Assembly (NCBI GenBank): GCA_963674625.2
Contig: CAXXXO010000001.1
Coordinates: 434,001 to 498,000 of the forward strand
Direction of reading: 5' to 3'
Origin: JALHFZ01 sp963674625
Lineage (GTDB): Bacteria; Synergistota; Synergistia; Synergistales; Aminobacteriaceae
DNA: 64,000 nucleotides
The notes beneath the pieces were generated by a model. That model did no database searches and was not told the origin of the DNA. It saw nothing but the letters and a program-made list of their open reading frames with translations. This document shows positions 21,579-29,129 of this stretch, piece after piece (the first letter of the stretch is position 1; each line of letters begins with the position of its first letter). A program made the position numbers and the translations under genes.

Positions 21579-22868
21579 TCAGAGGAAAAAGAGGCTCATC
21601 TGCGGTATGAAGGTGATCAAAACAAGCGCGGCTATGAAGGCGAGGATGAAAGGAATGGCCTTGATGCCGATTTTCATTACCTGTTCGTTCACGAGAGGTG
21701 CCGCGACGAAGAGGTCCACACCGAAGGGAGGCGTTGCCATGCCGATGGCAAGGTTGACTACCATGATGATTCCCAGGTGTATCGGGTCCACGCCGAGAGC
21801 CGTTGCGGAGGCGAGCATCATGGGAGCGAGAATCGCTATGGCCGGTCCCACGTCCATGAACATGCCCAGGACCAGAAGGATAACGTTGAGAGCCAGAAGG
21901 AAAATGTACTTGTTCCCGGCGAAATTGCTCAGGATAAAGTCGCGCAGCGCGACCGGGGCCTGCAGAAGGGCCAGAACCCGGCCGAAGACAATTGCGAGAG
22001 AAAGCAGCACCACGATGGGTGCGTAGGATTTTACGGTGTCCCTCAGTACTGCTCCCAGCTCTCTTATTGTCAGACTTTTGTAGATGAAAAGACATACAAG
22101 GAGGGCGTAGAAGACGGAAACCGCGGCAGCCTCAGTGGGAGTAACGATACCGCTGTAGATCCCTCCGAGAATGATGACCGGCGTGAGCAAAGCCCAGAAG
22201 CTCTCCCTGAAAAGCCGCAGCAGCCCTCCTGACCTGAGGGCTCTCACCTTTTCAGAAATTTTCGCTCTGTCCTCGCCGTGCACTTTGGCGTAGAAAAAGG
22301 CGTAGCCCATGAGGCAGAAACCGATGACGAGCCCCGGGATGATGCCCGCGATGAAGAGGCTGCCTATGGAAACGCCGGTGACGACTCCATAGGTCACGAA
22401 GGGAATGCTCGGAGGAATGATGACCCCGAGGCTTCCCGCAGTGGCCACCAGTGCGGCGCTGTAGACTTTGTCATAGCCCAGGGATGTCAGGAACGGGATC
22501 GCCATGCCGCCGACAGCCGCAGTCGTCGCCACGCCGGAACCGGAAATCGCACCATAAAACAGGCAGGTGACGATAGCCGTCATGGGAATTCCGGCGGGTA
22601 AATTTCCGATAAAAAAGGCGAAAAAGTTGAAGAGCTTGTCGGAAATTCTGCCCTTGGTCATGATGTTTCCCGAGAGGATAAAGAGAGGGATGGCAAGCAT
22701 CGGAGTGCTGTCGAGGGCACTTACCACATTCCGTATGATATAAGCCACTGATGCCGGAAAACCCGGATCCGTCAAACCGGGGAAAATAGTGGCAAAACCC
22801 AGCGCAACGGCTATGGGAATTCCGAGGGCAAGTCCCCCCAGCAGGATAAGGAACAATGTCAGAACCAT
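21579..22868 (-). CDS. dctM: TRAP transporter large permease DctM
   Basis: Sodium-coupled TRAP membrane subunit of 429 residues with about 12 hydrophobic segments and the typical openings LFLILLGGLALGIPIAVALG and SGSGVATTAAVGGMAIP. The IPPSIPFVTYGVVTG segment belongs to the transport domain. Its start lies two bases from the dctQ stop. Together with DctP and DctQ it completes one TRAP system. Confidence 0.94.
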   Translation of the reverse strand: MVLTLFLILLGGLALGIPIAVALGFATIFPGLTDPGFPASVAYIIRNVVSALDSTPMLAIPLFILSGNIMTKGRISDKLFNFFAFFIGNLPAGIPMTAIVTCLFYGAISGSGVATTAAVGGMAIPFLTSLGYDKVYSAALVATAGSLGVIIPPSIPFVTYGVVTGVSIGSLFIAGIIPGLVIGFCLMGYAFFYAKVHGEDRAKISEKVRALRSGGLLRLFRESFWALLTPVIILGGIYSGIVTPTEAAAVSVFYALLVCLFIYKSLTIRELGAVLRDTVKSYAPIVVLLSLAIVFGRVLALLQAPVALRDFILSNFAGNKYIFLLALNVILLVLGMFMDVGPAIAILAPMMLASATALGVDPIHLGIIMVVNLAIGMATPPFGVDLFVAAPLVNEQVMKIGIKAIPFILAFIAALVLITFIPQMSLFFL

Positions 22869-22870
22869 CT

Positions 22871-23359
22871 TCAGGAGCCTCTCTTCCTGATCAATATCCT
22901 AATGTCCTGTTCCGTTTTTTGGATGGCCCGGGCTGCAGCCAGAAAGAAGCCCGCAATGGCCGCAAAATATATCCAGCCCAGGTGGATGTTCAGGGCGGGA
23001 CTTCTCTGGCCTGTGCTGATTACCCTTTGAACCGCCGGAATTGAGCTTATAAAGAGATAGCCGAAGAAAAGGGTTACGGCACAGTTAATCAGAGTGATCA
23101 GAAGATTTTTCAAAAAGCCGGGCAGGGCTTCTACGAGAGTGTCGACCTTGAGGATGCTGTTCTCCTTGATGGTGTAGCCGATACTCACAAGGGCGGACCA
23201 TACGAAAGCATAGCGTGAAGCCTCCTCGGCCCACGACAGCGAGGCGTTGAAGACATACCGCATGATTACCTGGAGCATCATCACTGCGGCAATGACGACC
23301 AGCAGACCGCTCAGGATGTATTCTTCGAAATGTTCATTCAGCCATTTCAATACCTTCAA
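22871..23359 (-). CDS. dctQ: TRAP transporter small permease DctQ
   Basis: Small TRAP membrane subunit, 162 residues, with four hydrophobic helices and the family motif VIMRYVFN followed by WAEEASRYAFVW. I chose TTG 23359 because GGAGGG lies seven bases upstream and this gives the usual length; the open frame continues 47 residues further into the aroE-like gene but with non-protein-like composition. It lies directly downstream of the shikimate dehydrogenase-like gene, so all four may be cotranscribed. Confidence 0.88.
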   Translation of the reverse strand: MKVLKWLNEHFEEYILSGLLVVIAAVMMLQVIMRYVFNASLSWAEEASRYAFVWSALVSIGYTIKENSILKVDTLVEALPGFLKNLLITLINCAVTLFFGYLFISSIPAVQRVISTGQRSPALNIHLGWIYFAAIAGFFLAAARAIQKTEQDIRILIRKRGS

Positions 23360-23427
23360 GATCTTTCCCTCCCGCCTGATTTCCAGGGCTTTCCGACCCC
23401 GGGCAGATGCGGCGTCTCCCTGACAGG

Positions 23428-24313
23428 TTATTCCTTTCTCGTCAGGTGCTCCAGGATCGTCTTCGTCATGACTGCCACATCGGGCTCTCTGCCGGTCCAT
23501 TTCCGAAAGGCCTCCACTCCCTGCCAGATGGTCATCCAGTAGCCGTAAAGGATCCGGGCCCCTCGGGCCTCCGCCTGCCGGAGAAGCAGGGTGTCGTGAG
23601 GAACGTACACGAGATCGCAGACCATATGCCCCGTCCCGAGGAAAGAGGTGTCAAAGGGTACAGTGTCCGCATTCGGCGCCATGCCTGAAGGGGTTGCATT
23701 TATGATCAGTTCGTTCTCCGCGAGGAGGCGCGGTATGTCGGCTGCGTCGCTGGACTGCACCCGGCATACGCCGGAGCGGTAGGTGTTGAGATCCCCTGCG
23801 AGCTTTTTGAGTTTTTCGTTCCCGGAATCCCTCTTCCAGAGGGCTATGGCGCCTGCTCCCGCTGCAGCGAGGGCGAAAGCCACTCCCCGGGCTGCGCCGC
23901 CGGCACCGAAAATAAGGCATTTTTTGCCTGACGGATCGTACCGACCCTGCTCTTTGAGTCCTGTGACAAAACCAAGGCCGTCCGTGTTCGATCCGCAAAG
24001 CCTGCCGTTTTCCCCAATAGACCGTGTTCACGGCCTTGCACATGGAGGCGATCTCGTCCAGTTCATCCAGATAGCCTATGATCTTCTGCTTCAGGGGCAT
24101 GGTCACGTTGAGACCTTTGAAGCGCAGGGTCTCCAGGGCGGGAATCACATGTCCTACGGTGGCTTCAGTGACCTCGTAGGGAGTGTAGAGGGCATTCATC
24201 CCCAGGGCCCTGAAATTCGCATTGTGCATTGCCGGAGACAGCGATTTTCTGACGGGTGAACCGAGAAGCCCAAAAAACTCGGTATCCGCCCAAAATGTTT
24301 TTTCTTCCATCAT
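23428..24313 (-). pseudogene. Shikimate/quinate dehydrogenase-like gene, frameshifted
   Basis: Two overlapping frames together encode one AroE/YdiB-family NAD(P)-dependent dehydrogenase. The first part has LLGSPVRKSLSPAMHN, NVTMPLKQK and NTVYWGK. The second part, after the shift, reads GRLCGSNTDGLGFVTG, the nucleotide-binding GAGGAARGVAFAL, NATPSGM and the C-terminal WQGVEAFRKWTG. Joining them needs removal of one A in the minus-strand run GGGGAAAAC (plus-strand T-run 24008-24011). Otherwise all motifs are intact. The NVTMP..K form is closer to YdiB-type quinate/shikimate dehydrogenase than to classical AroE. A homopolymer indel may be a sequencing error. ATG 24313 has a ribosome site; a GTG three codons earlier is possible. 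Confidence 0.85.
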
Positions 24314-24754
24314 GACAGGCACACTCCCTTTTTCCGCTGCCGGCCCTGAGCCGGACTGAAGATGTCTTGCCCCGTGAACCGCCCCGGAGTCCCCTGTGCA
24401 AAGCGGTTGATCCTGATCACCCTGTCTGCAGATGCCGCAGGAATGATTGCGGCCGCCGGTCTGGAAATTTTTCTCTATCTTTATCTCCTCCCCCGCAGAG
24501 GATGGATTTTCATGCCCCTTTCAGCTCGCTTCTTCTCCCTGGTTTCCTTTCCCGAATGGTTCGGTGATTCAAAAAACAATGATTTTATTCTAGTGAAATT
24601 TTTCTGCTCTGCGGTAATAATTGCCATTCAGTGGTTTATTCATACCAGATCCGCCACTTCATGTCAAGCAATTACCCGCCCGCAATTCGTACCGGAAGCA
24701 TTCCTCGACATGGCCAAAACTGGGAATTCATGCAGGATGGTTCATGATCCGGCA
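24314..24754. other. AT-richer intergenic stretch, no gene found
   Basis: About 440 bases with short open frames but no convincing ribosome site or family similarity. Composition is AT-richer than the neighbours around 24560-24660. It leads into the 5S-like remnant. Confidence 0.5.
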
Positions 24755-24816
24755 CCGATGGGCTATGCAGCATATCCGCGGAAAAGCAGGGCACAGCCGA
24801 AAATCCTTACTGAAAA
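24755..24816 (+). pseudogene. Degenerate 3' end of a 5S rRNA gene
   Basis: Aligns with 20141-20205 (5S 3' third plus downstream leader). Both begin CCGATGG and share ATCCG. Of the 33 bases ending in AAATCCTTAC, about 25 are identical, most differences being transitions. The similarity continues into the hairpin at 24817. A vaguer match extends 5' over TTCATGCA, corresponding to TTCCATGCC in 5S. It is too decayed to fold as 5S. Confidence 0.6.
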
Positions 24817-24852
24817 GCGCGAGGACATTTCCCGAAAGGAACGTCCTCGCGC
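24817..24852. repeat. Long hairpin, copy B; likely terminator for the minus-strand gene
   Basis: Ten-base perfect arms GCGCGAGGAC/GTCCTCGCGC with an inner TTTCC-CGAAA-GGAA hairpin. It shares the layout and much of the sequence of the hairpin at 20206, including CGAGG, CCC-AAAGGAA, CCTCG and a following GTAT. On the minus strand it is followed by TTTTCAG and lies just past the gene ending at 24891. Confidence 0.7.
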
Positions 24853-24890
24853 TGTATCTGCACCCGGTGCCAGTGTGAAAAAAGATGGTT

Positions 24891-25862
24891 CTATATTTCC
24901 GGTTCGACCCTGTCGTTGATTTCCACGGGAGCTTTTTCGTCCTGGGCCACAACTGAAACAACTGCGTCCGACTGTTGCAGAGAGAGGACCTTCAGTGTTC
25001 CGGCGACCTTTTTCAAAACAACGGGACGAAGGGGATCGGTCCCCGGGCATGGGACTTCCCGCACTACGGAAAGGCGGTCTCCCTGCCGAAGGGCGTTCTC
25101 CCTCCCCAGGCTCACGATGAACTGCCGGTTCTGTTTTGTCGAATCGGGGGCGAGGGCGAGAACCCTGCCTTGAGGAATTTTTCTCTCCGGTGCAGCGGCC
25201 AATTCATGAACGACTTCGGCCAGGGCCTTCTGAAAAGCGCTCCATCCCGAAGTCGAAGAGAACTGTTTCCAGGTGGGACGGCTCATTTTCTGTCCCTTTC
25301 CGGAGGGGGCGAGGCGAAAGAAATCGAGGCCGTCCTTGAAAATTGCCGGATATCCCAGGACGTTAAGAAAGTAGAAGCGGTCATCCCCCGGCGCGAAGGT
25401 ATAGCGGGTGTCTTTTCCCGTCACGACCCTGGCGTCTGAAAGAGAAGCGTTTTTCGGGGAATACACTTTCATCCGCAGAGAGACGTCTCCCCGCTCCCAG
25501 GTCCCGAGAACCTCCCTCTCCTTGAGGCTGGCGTCGAAAAGCTCCATCTGGAGGGCATATTCTCCCGGCCGGCAGGGATTGGCCATCCACCGGGCCGCCT
25601 CCTCCCCGTCCAGCAGAACGACATCCGTGAGAGGGTGCTTGCGGAGAAGGGACGCAAGATATTCAGTCATCTTTCTCTCAAGAATGTTTACCGGATAATA
25701 TTTGCTCTCCCAGACTTCGAAGGGGGTGAGGTTTACCGTGGGCAGAAGTATGATTTTCGAAACGGGAAGGGCCGCGGAGACCGCGGGAAAGGCAAATATA
25801 AGGATCAGCAGGAGAAGTGCGAGGAGTTTGTACGAACCGGTGAGCCGGGAGAAAAATTTCAT
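24891..25862 (-). CDS. Secreted protein of unknown function
   Basis: 323 residues with a clear signal peptide (Lys/Arg start, hydrophobic core 12-28, cleavage near VSAA), so probably periplasmic or envelope-associated. Residues 35-125 resemble the alpha/beta start seen in bacterial outer-membrane assembly-type proteins (ILLPTVNLTPFEVWESKYYP), and the C-terminal 80 residues (FIVSLGRENALRQGDRLSVVRE...GTLKVLSL) resemble the FlgT C-terminal/SH3-like fold often fused to such domains. These are fold-level impressions only. AAAGGA precedes ATG 25862. The gene stands alone and ends at hairpin copy B. Confidence 0.65.
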   Translation of the reverse strand: MKFFSRLTGSYKLLALLLLILIFAFPAVSAALPVSKIILLPTVNLTPFEVWESKYYPVNILERKMTEYLASLLRKHPLTDVVLLDGEEAARWMANPCRPGEYALQMELFDASLKEREVLGTWERGDVSLRMKVYSPKNASLSDARVVTGKDTRYTFAPGDDRFYFLNVLGYPAIFKDGLDFFRLAPSGKGQKMSRPTWKQFSSTSGWSAFQKALAEVVHELAAAPERKIPQGRVLALAPDSTKQNRQFIVSLGRENALRQGDRLSVVREVPCPGTDPLRPVVLKKVAGTLKVLSLQQSDAVVSVVAQDEKAPVEINDRVEPEI

Positions 25863-26008
25863 GAAAAGTTCATCCTTTCGTGGTGACGCATCATTCCTGC
25901 TCTATGTATCGGACCTCCTTTTCAAAAGCCTGAAGGAAAGAGTATCTCCGCCTGCTGAACAATATGCTTCTGAAAAGTTCTCCGTTTCGGGGTAAAAAAG
26001 GGAATAAA

Positions 26009-26017
26009 TGATATAAT
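26009..26017 (+). promoter_or_regulatory. Extended -10 promoter for superoxide reductase gene
   Basis: TGATATAAT is a perfect extended -10 element about 45 bases upstream of the superoxide reductase start. No good -35 is seen, as is usual for extended -10 promoters. Confidence 0.55.
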
Positions 26018-26062
26018 GAATGAACGAAACAGGACAAATATGCAAAGGAGGACGATCAAGAG

Positions 26063-26425
26063 ATGAAAAAGCTGGACATATTCAAATGCGAAGTGTGCGG
26101 AAATATAGTTGAACTCCTTCACGTTGGCGGCGGCGAACTTGTCTGCTGCGGCCAGCCCATGAAGCTTCTCGATGAAAAGACTGCGGAAGCGGCGACAGAG
26201 AAGCACGTTCCCGTGGTTGAGGGGAAAAAGGTGAAGGTCGGCAGCGTTCCCCATCCCATGACGGAAGAGCACCACATCGAATTCATCGAGATCATGGCGG
26301 ACGACAAAATCTGCAGGATCTTTTTGAAGCCCGGCAGCGCGCCGGAAGCGGTTTTCGATACCTTCACCCCGAAAAAGGCGAGGGAATACTGCAACATCCA
26401 TGGCTTATGGAAGGCGGAACACTGA
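26063..26425 (+). CDS. dfx: Desulfoferrodoxin (superoxide reductase)
   Basis: Reduces superoxide to peroxide without forming oxygen, a hallmark of anaerobes. The desulforedoxin-type iron centre I has C9, C12, C28 and C29. Centre II (Fe-His4-Cys) ligands are H48 in EKHVP, H64, H70, C110 and H113 in YCNIHGLW. 120 residues is typical of two-iron superoxide reductase. AAGGAGG precedes ATG. The ferritin gene begins three bases after its stop, and a flavin reductase follows, so electrons and released iron are handled by neighbours. Confidence 0.96.
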   Translation: MKKLDIFKCEVCGNIVELLHVGGGELVCCGQPMKLLDEKTAEAATEKHVPVVEGKKVKVGSVPHPMTEEHHIEFIEIMADDKICRIFLKPGSAPEAVFDTFTPKKAREYCNIHGLWKAEH

Positions 26426-26427
26426 GA

Positions 26428-26922
26428 ATGCTGAACAAAAAGATTCAGGATGCTTTCAACGATCAGATCAACGCGGAACTTTTCTCCTCCTACCTGTACC
26501 TCGCCATGGCGGCCCATTTTGAAGATACGTCCATGAAGGGGATGGCCCGGTGGATGAAGCTTCAGGCCAAAGAGGAAATGGAGCACGCCATGAAGTTCGT
26601 CGATTTTATCGCCGAACGGGGAGGCCGGGTCGTCTACAAGGGGATCGAAACCCCCCAGGCCGAGTGGAATTCTCCCCTTGAAATCTTCAAAGCCGCCTAC
26701 GAACACGAACTTTACATCTCGAAGCGGATCAACGATCTCATGGATCTTACCCTTCCGGAGAAGGATTTCGCGAGCCAGGTTTTCCTTCAGTGGTTTGTCA
26801 AGGAGCAGGTGGAAGAAGAGGCCAATGCCGACGAAATAGTCAAGAAGCTCGAGATGATCGGTGAGAGCAAAAACGGAATGTACATGCTCGACCGCGAACT
26901 GGGCAAACGGGGAGCTGACTGA
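26428..26922 (+). CDS. ftn: Bacterial non-haem ferritin
   Basis: Iron-storage protein of 164 residues with a four-helix bundle. The di-iron ferroxidase ligands are visible: Glu in NDQINAELFSSYLYLAMA, E/H in KEEMEHAMKF, and the later Glu/Gln in the KEQVEEEAN helix. ATG 26428 gives the canonical MLNKKIQDAFN start; a Met seven codons earlier overlaps superoxide reductase. The gene is followed by a strong terminator. Confidence 0.95.
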   Translation: MLNKKIQDAFNDQINAELFSSYLYLAMAAHFEDTSMKGMARWMKLQAKEEMEHAMKFVDFIAERGGRVVYKGIETPQAEWNSPLEIFKAAYEHELYISKRINDLMDLTLPEKDFASQVFLQWFVKEQVEEEANADEIVKKLEMIGESKNGMYMLDRELGKRGAD

Positions 26923-26956
26923 CTTCAAAGGGCAATATCGGTGCAGCTGAAAATCG

Positions 26957-26986
26957 GGGCAGGGGTCTTAAGACTCCTGCCCTTTT
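26957..26986 (+). terminator. Terminator after ferritin
   Basis: Nearly continuous inverted repeat GGGCAGGGGTCTT/AAGACTCCTGCCC followed by TTTT. It closes the superoxide reductase-ferritin transcript. Confidence 0.85.
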
Positions 26987-27014
26987 GCCTATACGAAACG
27001 AAGGAGGAGACGTC

Positions 27015-27539
27015 ATGGATTCTTCCATCGATCCGAGAGCACTTTTCACGCTGAATTACGGCGTCTACATTCTCAGCACGGGATTTGAAGGGACATACAA
27101 CGGCCAGATCATCAACGCCCTTATGCAGCTTACATCCGATCCCATCTGCATGGGCGCCTGTCTTCACAAAGAGAATTACACCACCGAGCTTGTGGAGAAG
27201 AGCGGCAGATTTTCCATCTCCGTCCTCGAAGACGCGGTTCCCCTGAAGTTCATCGGTCTCTTCGGCTTTCACTGCGGCCGGGATTTCGACAAGTTCGGCA
27301 AGTGCACCTACCAGGTGGATGAAGGGCTTCCCGTGGTCACGGACTATACCCTGGCGGCCATAGAGCTCAAGGTACTGTCGGTGCAGGAGGTCTTCACCCA
27401 CAAGCTTTTCGTGGGACAGGTGGAGGACGCCCGTCTGCTGAAGGAGGGAACCCCCCTTACCTATGCCAATTATCACCGGGTGAAGAAGGGGAAATCTCCC
27501 GAAAAAGCTCCCTCTTCCATATTCAACGAGGTGAAGTGA
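27015..27539 (+). CDS. Flavin reductase family protein
   Basis: 174-residue FMN-binding split-barrel protein of the flavin reductase/Hrb type. It opens with the typical ALFTLNYGVYILSTG and has an NALMQLTSDP and SGRFSISVL core followed by VTDYTLAAIELKV. Unlike high-molecular-weight rubredoxins it has no rubredoxin domain. Its place beside superoxide reductase and ferritin suggests that it passes electrons from NAD(P)H via FMN during oxygen stress. ATG 27015 has AAGGAGGAGA upstream; an upstream Met lacks a ribosome site. Its 3' end overlaps the next gene. Confidence 0.88.
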   Translation: MDSSIDPRALFTLNYGVYILSTGFEGTYNGQIINALMQLTSDPICMGACLHKENYTTELVEKSGRFSISVLEDAVPLKFIGLFGFHCGRDFDKFGKCTYQVDEGLPVVTDYTLAAIELKVLSVQEVFTHKLFVGQVEDARLLKEGTPLTYANYHRVKKGKSPEKAPSSIFNEVK

Positions 27540-28444
27540 TCTTTTTGCCTGCACGGAGGAGTGGCAGAATAAAGGGAGCTGCGCCGTCAACGGGCAGAGC
27601 GGAAATTTTCACTTTCTGCCGGAGCCCCTCTGCGGCAGGGAGACTGCGAGCTCTCCTGCCCCTGCTGGAAGAGACCTACCGGGAGGGGAACCGCGGGGAA
27701 TTCATCTCTCCCGACCCCCTGGAACTGGTCTTGCCTTATGAAAAAACAGAGGACCGGGAGGCAGCGGCCTTTATCGCTTCGTGCCTTGCCTACGGAAGAG
27801 CCGCCCAGATCGTGAAGAGCGCCTCAGGCATTCTGAAGGCTATGGGGCCATCTCCCGCGGCCTTTCTCATGGAAAGTGATCCGGAGCATCTCCGTTCTCT
27901 CTGCTCATCCTTTCGCCATCGATTCACTTCGGGGGAGGAGATGGGCGGCCTTCTGGTTGCCCTTGGGGAAGTTCTCCGGGAGCACGGGGGAATAGAAGGG
28001 CATCTCGGGCGCTGCGCGGCAAAGACGCCGGGACTGATGGAAGCCCTCTCCCTCTTCACGGAGGAACTTCGCCGCAAGGCGGGCCTGAAGGGCACTTTTC
28101 TTCTGCCTTCTCCTGGCGGCGGAAGCGCCTGCAAGCGGCTCTTTCTTTTCCTGAAATGGATGGTGCGGCATGACGACGTCGATCCGGGAGGATGGACGCT
28201 GCTGAGCCCGGCAGATCTGATCGTTCCGCTGGATGTGCATATGTTCCGCCTGTGTTCCGCCCTCGGGCTCACCGCCCGGAAAAACCCCGACCTCAAGACC
28301 GCTCTCGAGGTGACGGAGGTCTTCCGGTCGGTTCTTCCGTCGGATCCCCTGAAATATGATTTTGTCCTGACCCGGTTCGGAATACGCCCTGAGATGAATG
28401 AACAGATTTTTATTCAGAAATGTCTGGAGGGACAGAAAGAATGA
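27536..28444 (+). CDS. TIGR02757 family (DUF2400) protein
   Basis: 302 residues. Conserved family segments are present: PLELVLPYEKTEDREAAAFIAS near residue 70, LAYGRA, RFLFLFLKWMVR-like RLFLFLKWMVRHDDVDPG and the C-terminal LIVPLDVH followed by PLKYDFVLTRFGI. The family is related to helix-hairpin-helix DNA glycosylases by fold, but no activity is established. Start is GTG 27536, overlapping the flavin reductase stop. The downstream gene begins inside its stop region, suggesting coupling. Confidence 0.88.
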   Translation: MIFLPARRSGRIKGAAPSTGRAEIFTFCRSPSAAGRLRALLPLLEETYREGNRGEFISPDPLELVLPYEKTEDREAAAFIASCLAYGRAAQIVKSASGILKAMGPSPAAFLMESDPEHLRSLCSSFRHRFTSGEEMGGLLVALGEVLREHGGIEGHLGRCAAKTPGLMEALSLFTEELRRKAGLKGTFLLPSPGGGSACKRLFLFLKWMVRHDDVDPGGWTLLSPADLIVPLDVHMFRLCSALGLTARKNPDLKTALEVTEVFRSVLPSDPLKYDFVLTRFGIRPEMNEQIFIQKCLEGQKE

Positions 28445-29129
28445 AGGCTCGCATCGGGCTCCGTCTTGGACTGGCCTTTATACTTTTTGCGAGGGCGATT
28501 TTCTCTCTTTGCCCGGAACGGCTCTCTGCGGCAGAGCTCTCCTTCCGATAGACAGTTCGGAATGCCGGGGCCAACCCCGGTGACCTCCACCCCCAGGCCG
28601 TCCTTGCCCGGGAGTACAACAGGCGGGGGGAGTACGGCAAGGCCCTTTCGTTTTCGAAGGATATTCTCCGGCGCAGTCCCGGATTTGCCCCGGCGCTGAT
28701 CGAAAGGGCCCATGCGAATAGTTCCCTGGGTGAGTACCGGGAGGCAGTGGATTGGTACCGGCGATATCTTGGAACAACCCCCGATTCCCTTGACGGATGG
28801 GCCGGGCTCAGCGAGAGCCTTGCCAGGCTCGAAGTATGGGAAGAATCCTTCGGCGCTGCCAGGGCGGCAATAGGCGCTGCACCCCAGAGCACCTTGGGAT
28901 ACGGCGTCCTCGGAAGGGCCTATCGGCTCGCCGGCAGATTTGAGGAGGCTGTGCGGACCTTCTGCGGCGGGGACTGCGCCTCGGCCCGGAGAGCGCCCCC
29001 CTTCTCTATGACCTCGGGGTATGTTTCGTGGAGCTCGGAGACCGCCCCGCGGCCCTTGCCCAGTATGACATGCTGCTTTCGGCGGACTCTCGGTCGGCGG
29101 CGGCTCTTTTCTCCCTGATTTTCCCTTAG
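28441..29129 (+). pseudogene. TPR-repeat protein gene with stop codon and frameshift
   Basis: The frame starts at ATG 28441 with a hydrophobic signal-like N-terminus, then meets TAG at 28549. The same frame continues with clear tetratricopeptide repeats (AREYNRRGEYGKALSFSKDIL, VDWYRRYLGTTPDSLDGWAGL, GYGVLGRAYRLAGRFEEAVR). Near 28960 the TPR pattern jumps by one base into another frame (LLYDLGVCFVELGDRPAALAQYDMLL) and ends at 29129. So one nonsense codon (CAG to TAG would explain it) and one missing base have broken a secreted or anchored TPR protein of about 228 residues. The 3' end overlaps the convergent asparaginase gene by four bases. Confidence 0.8.

Noticed and set aside
24362..24919. 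185-codon open frame on the plus strand
   Set aside because: It runs through the 5S-like remnant and hairpin, has no ribosome site, and has no domain pattern.
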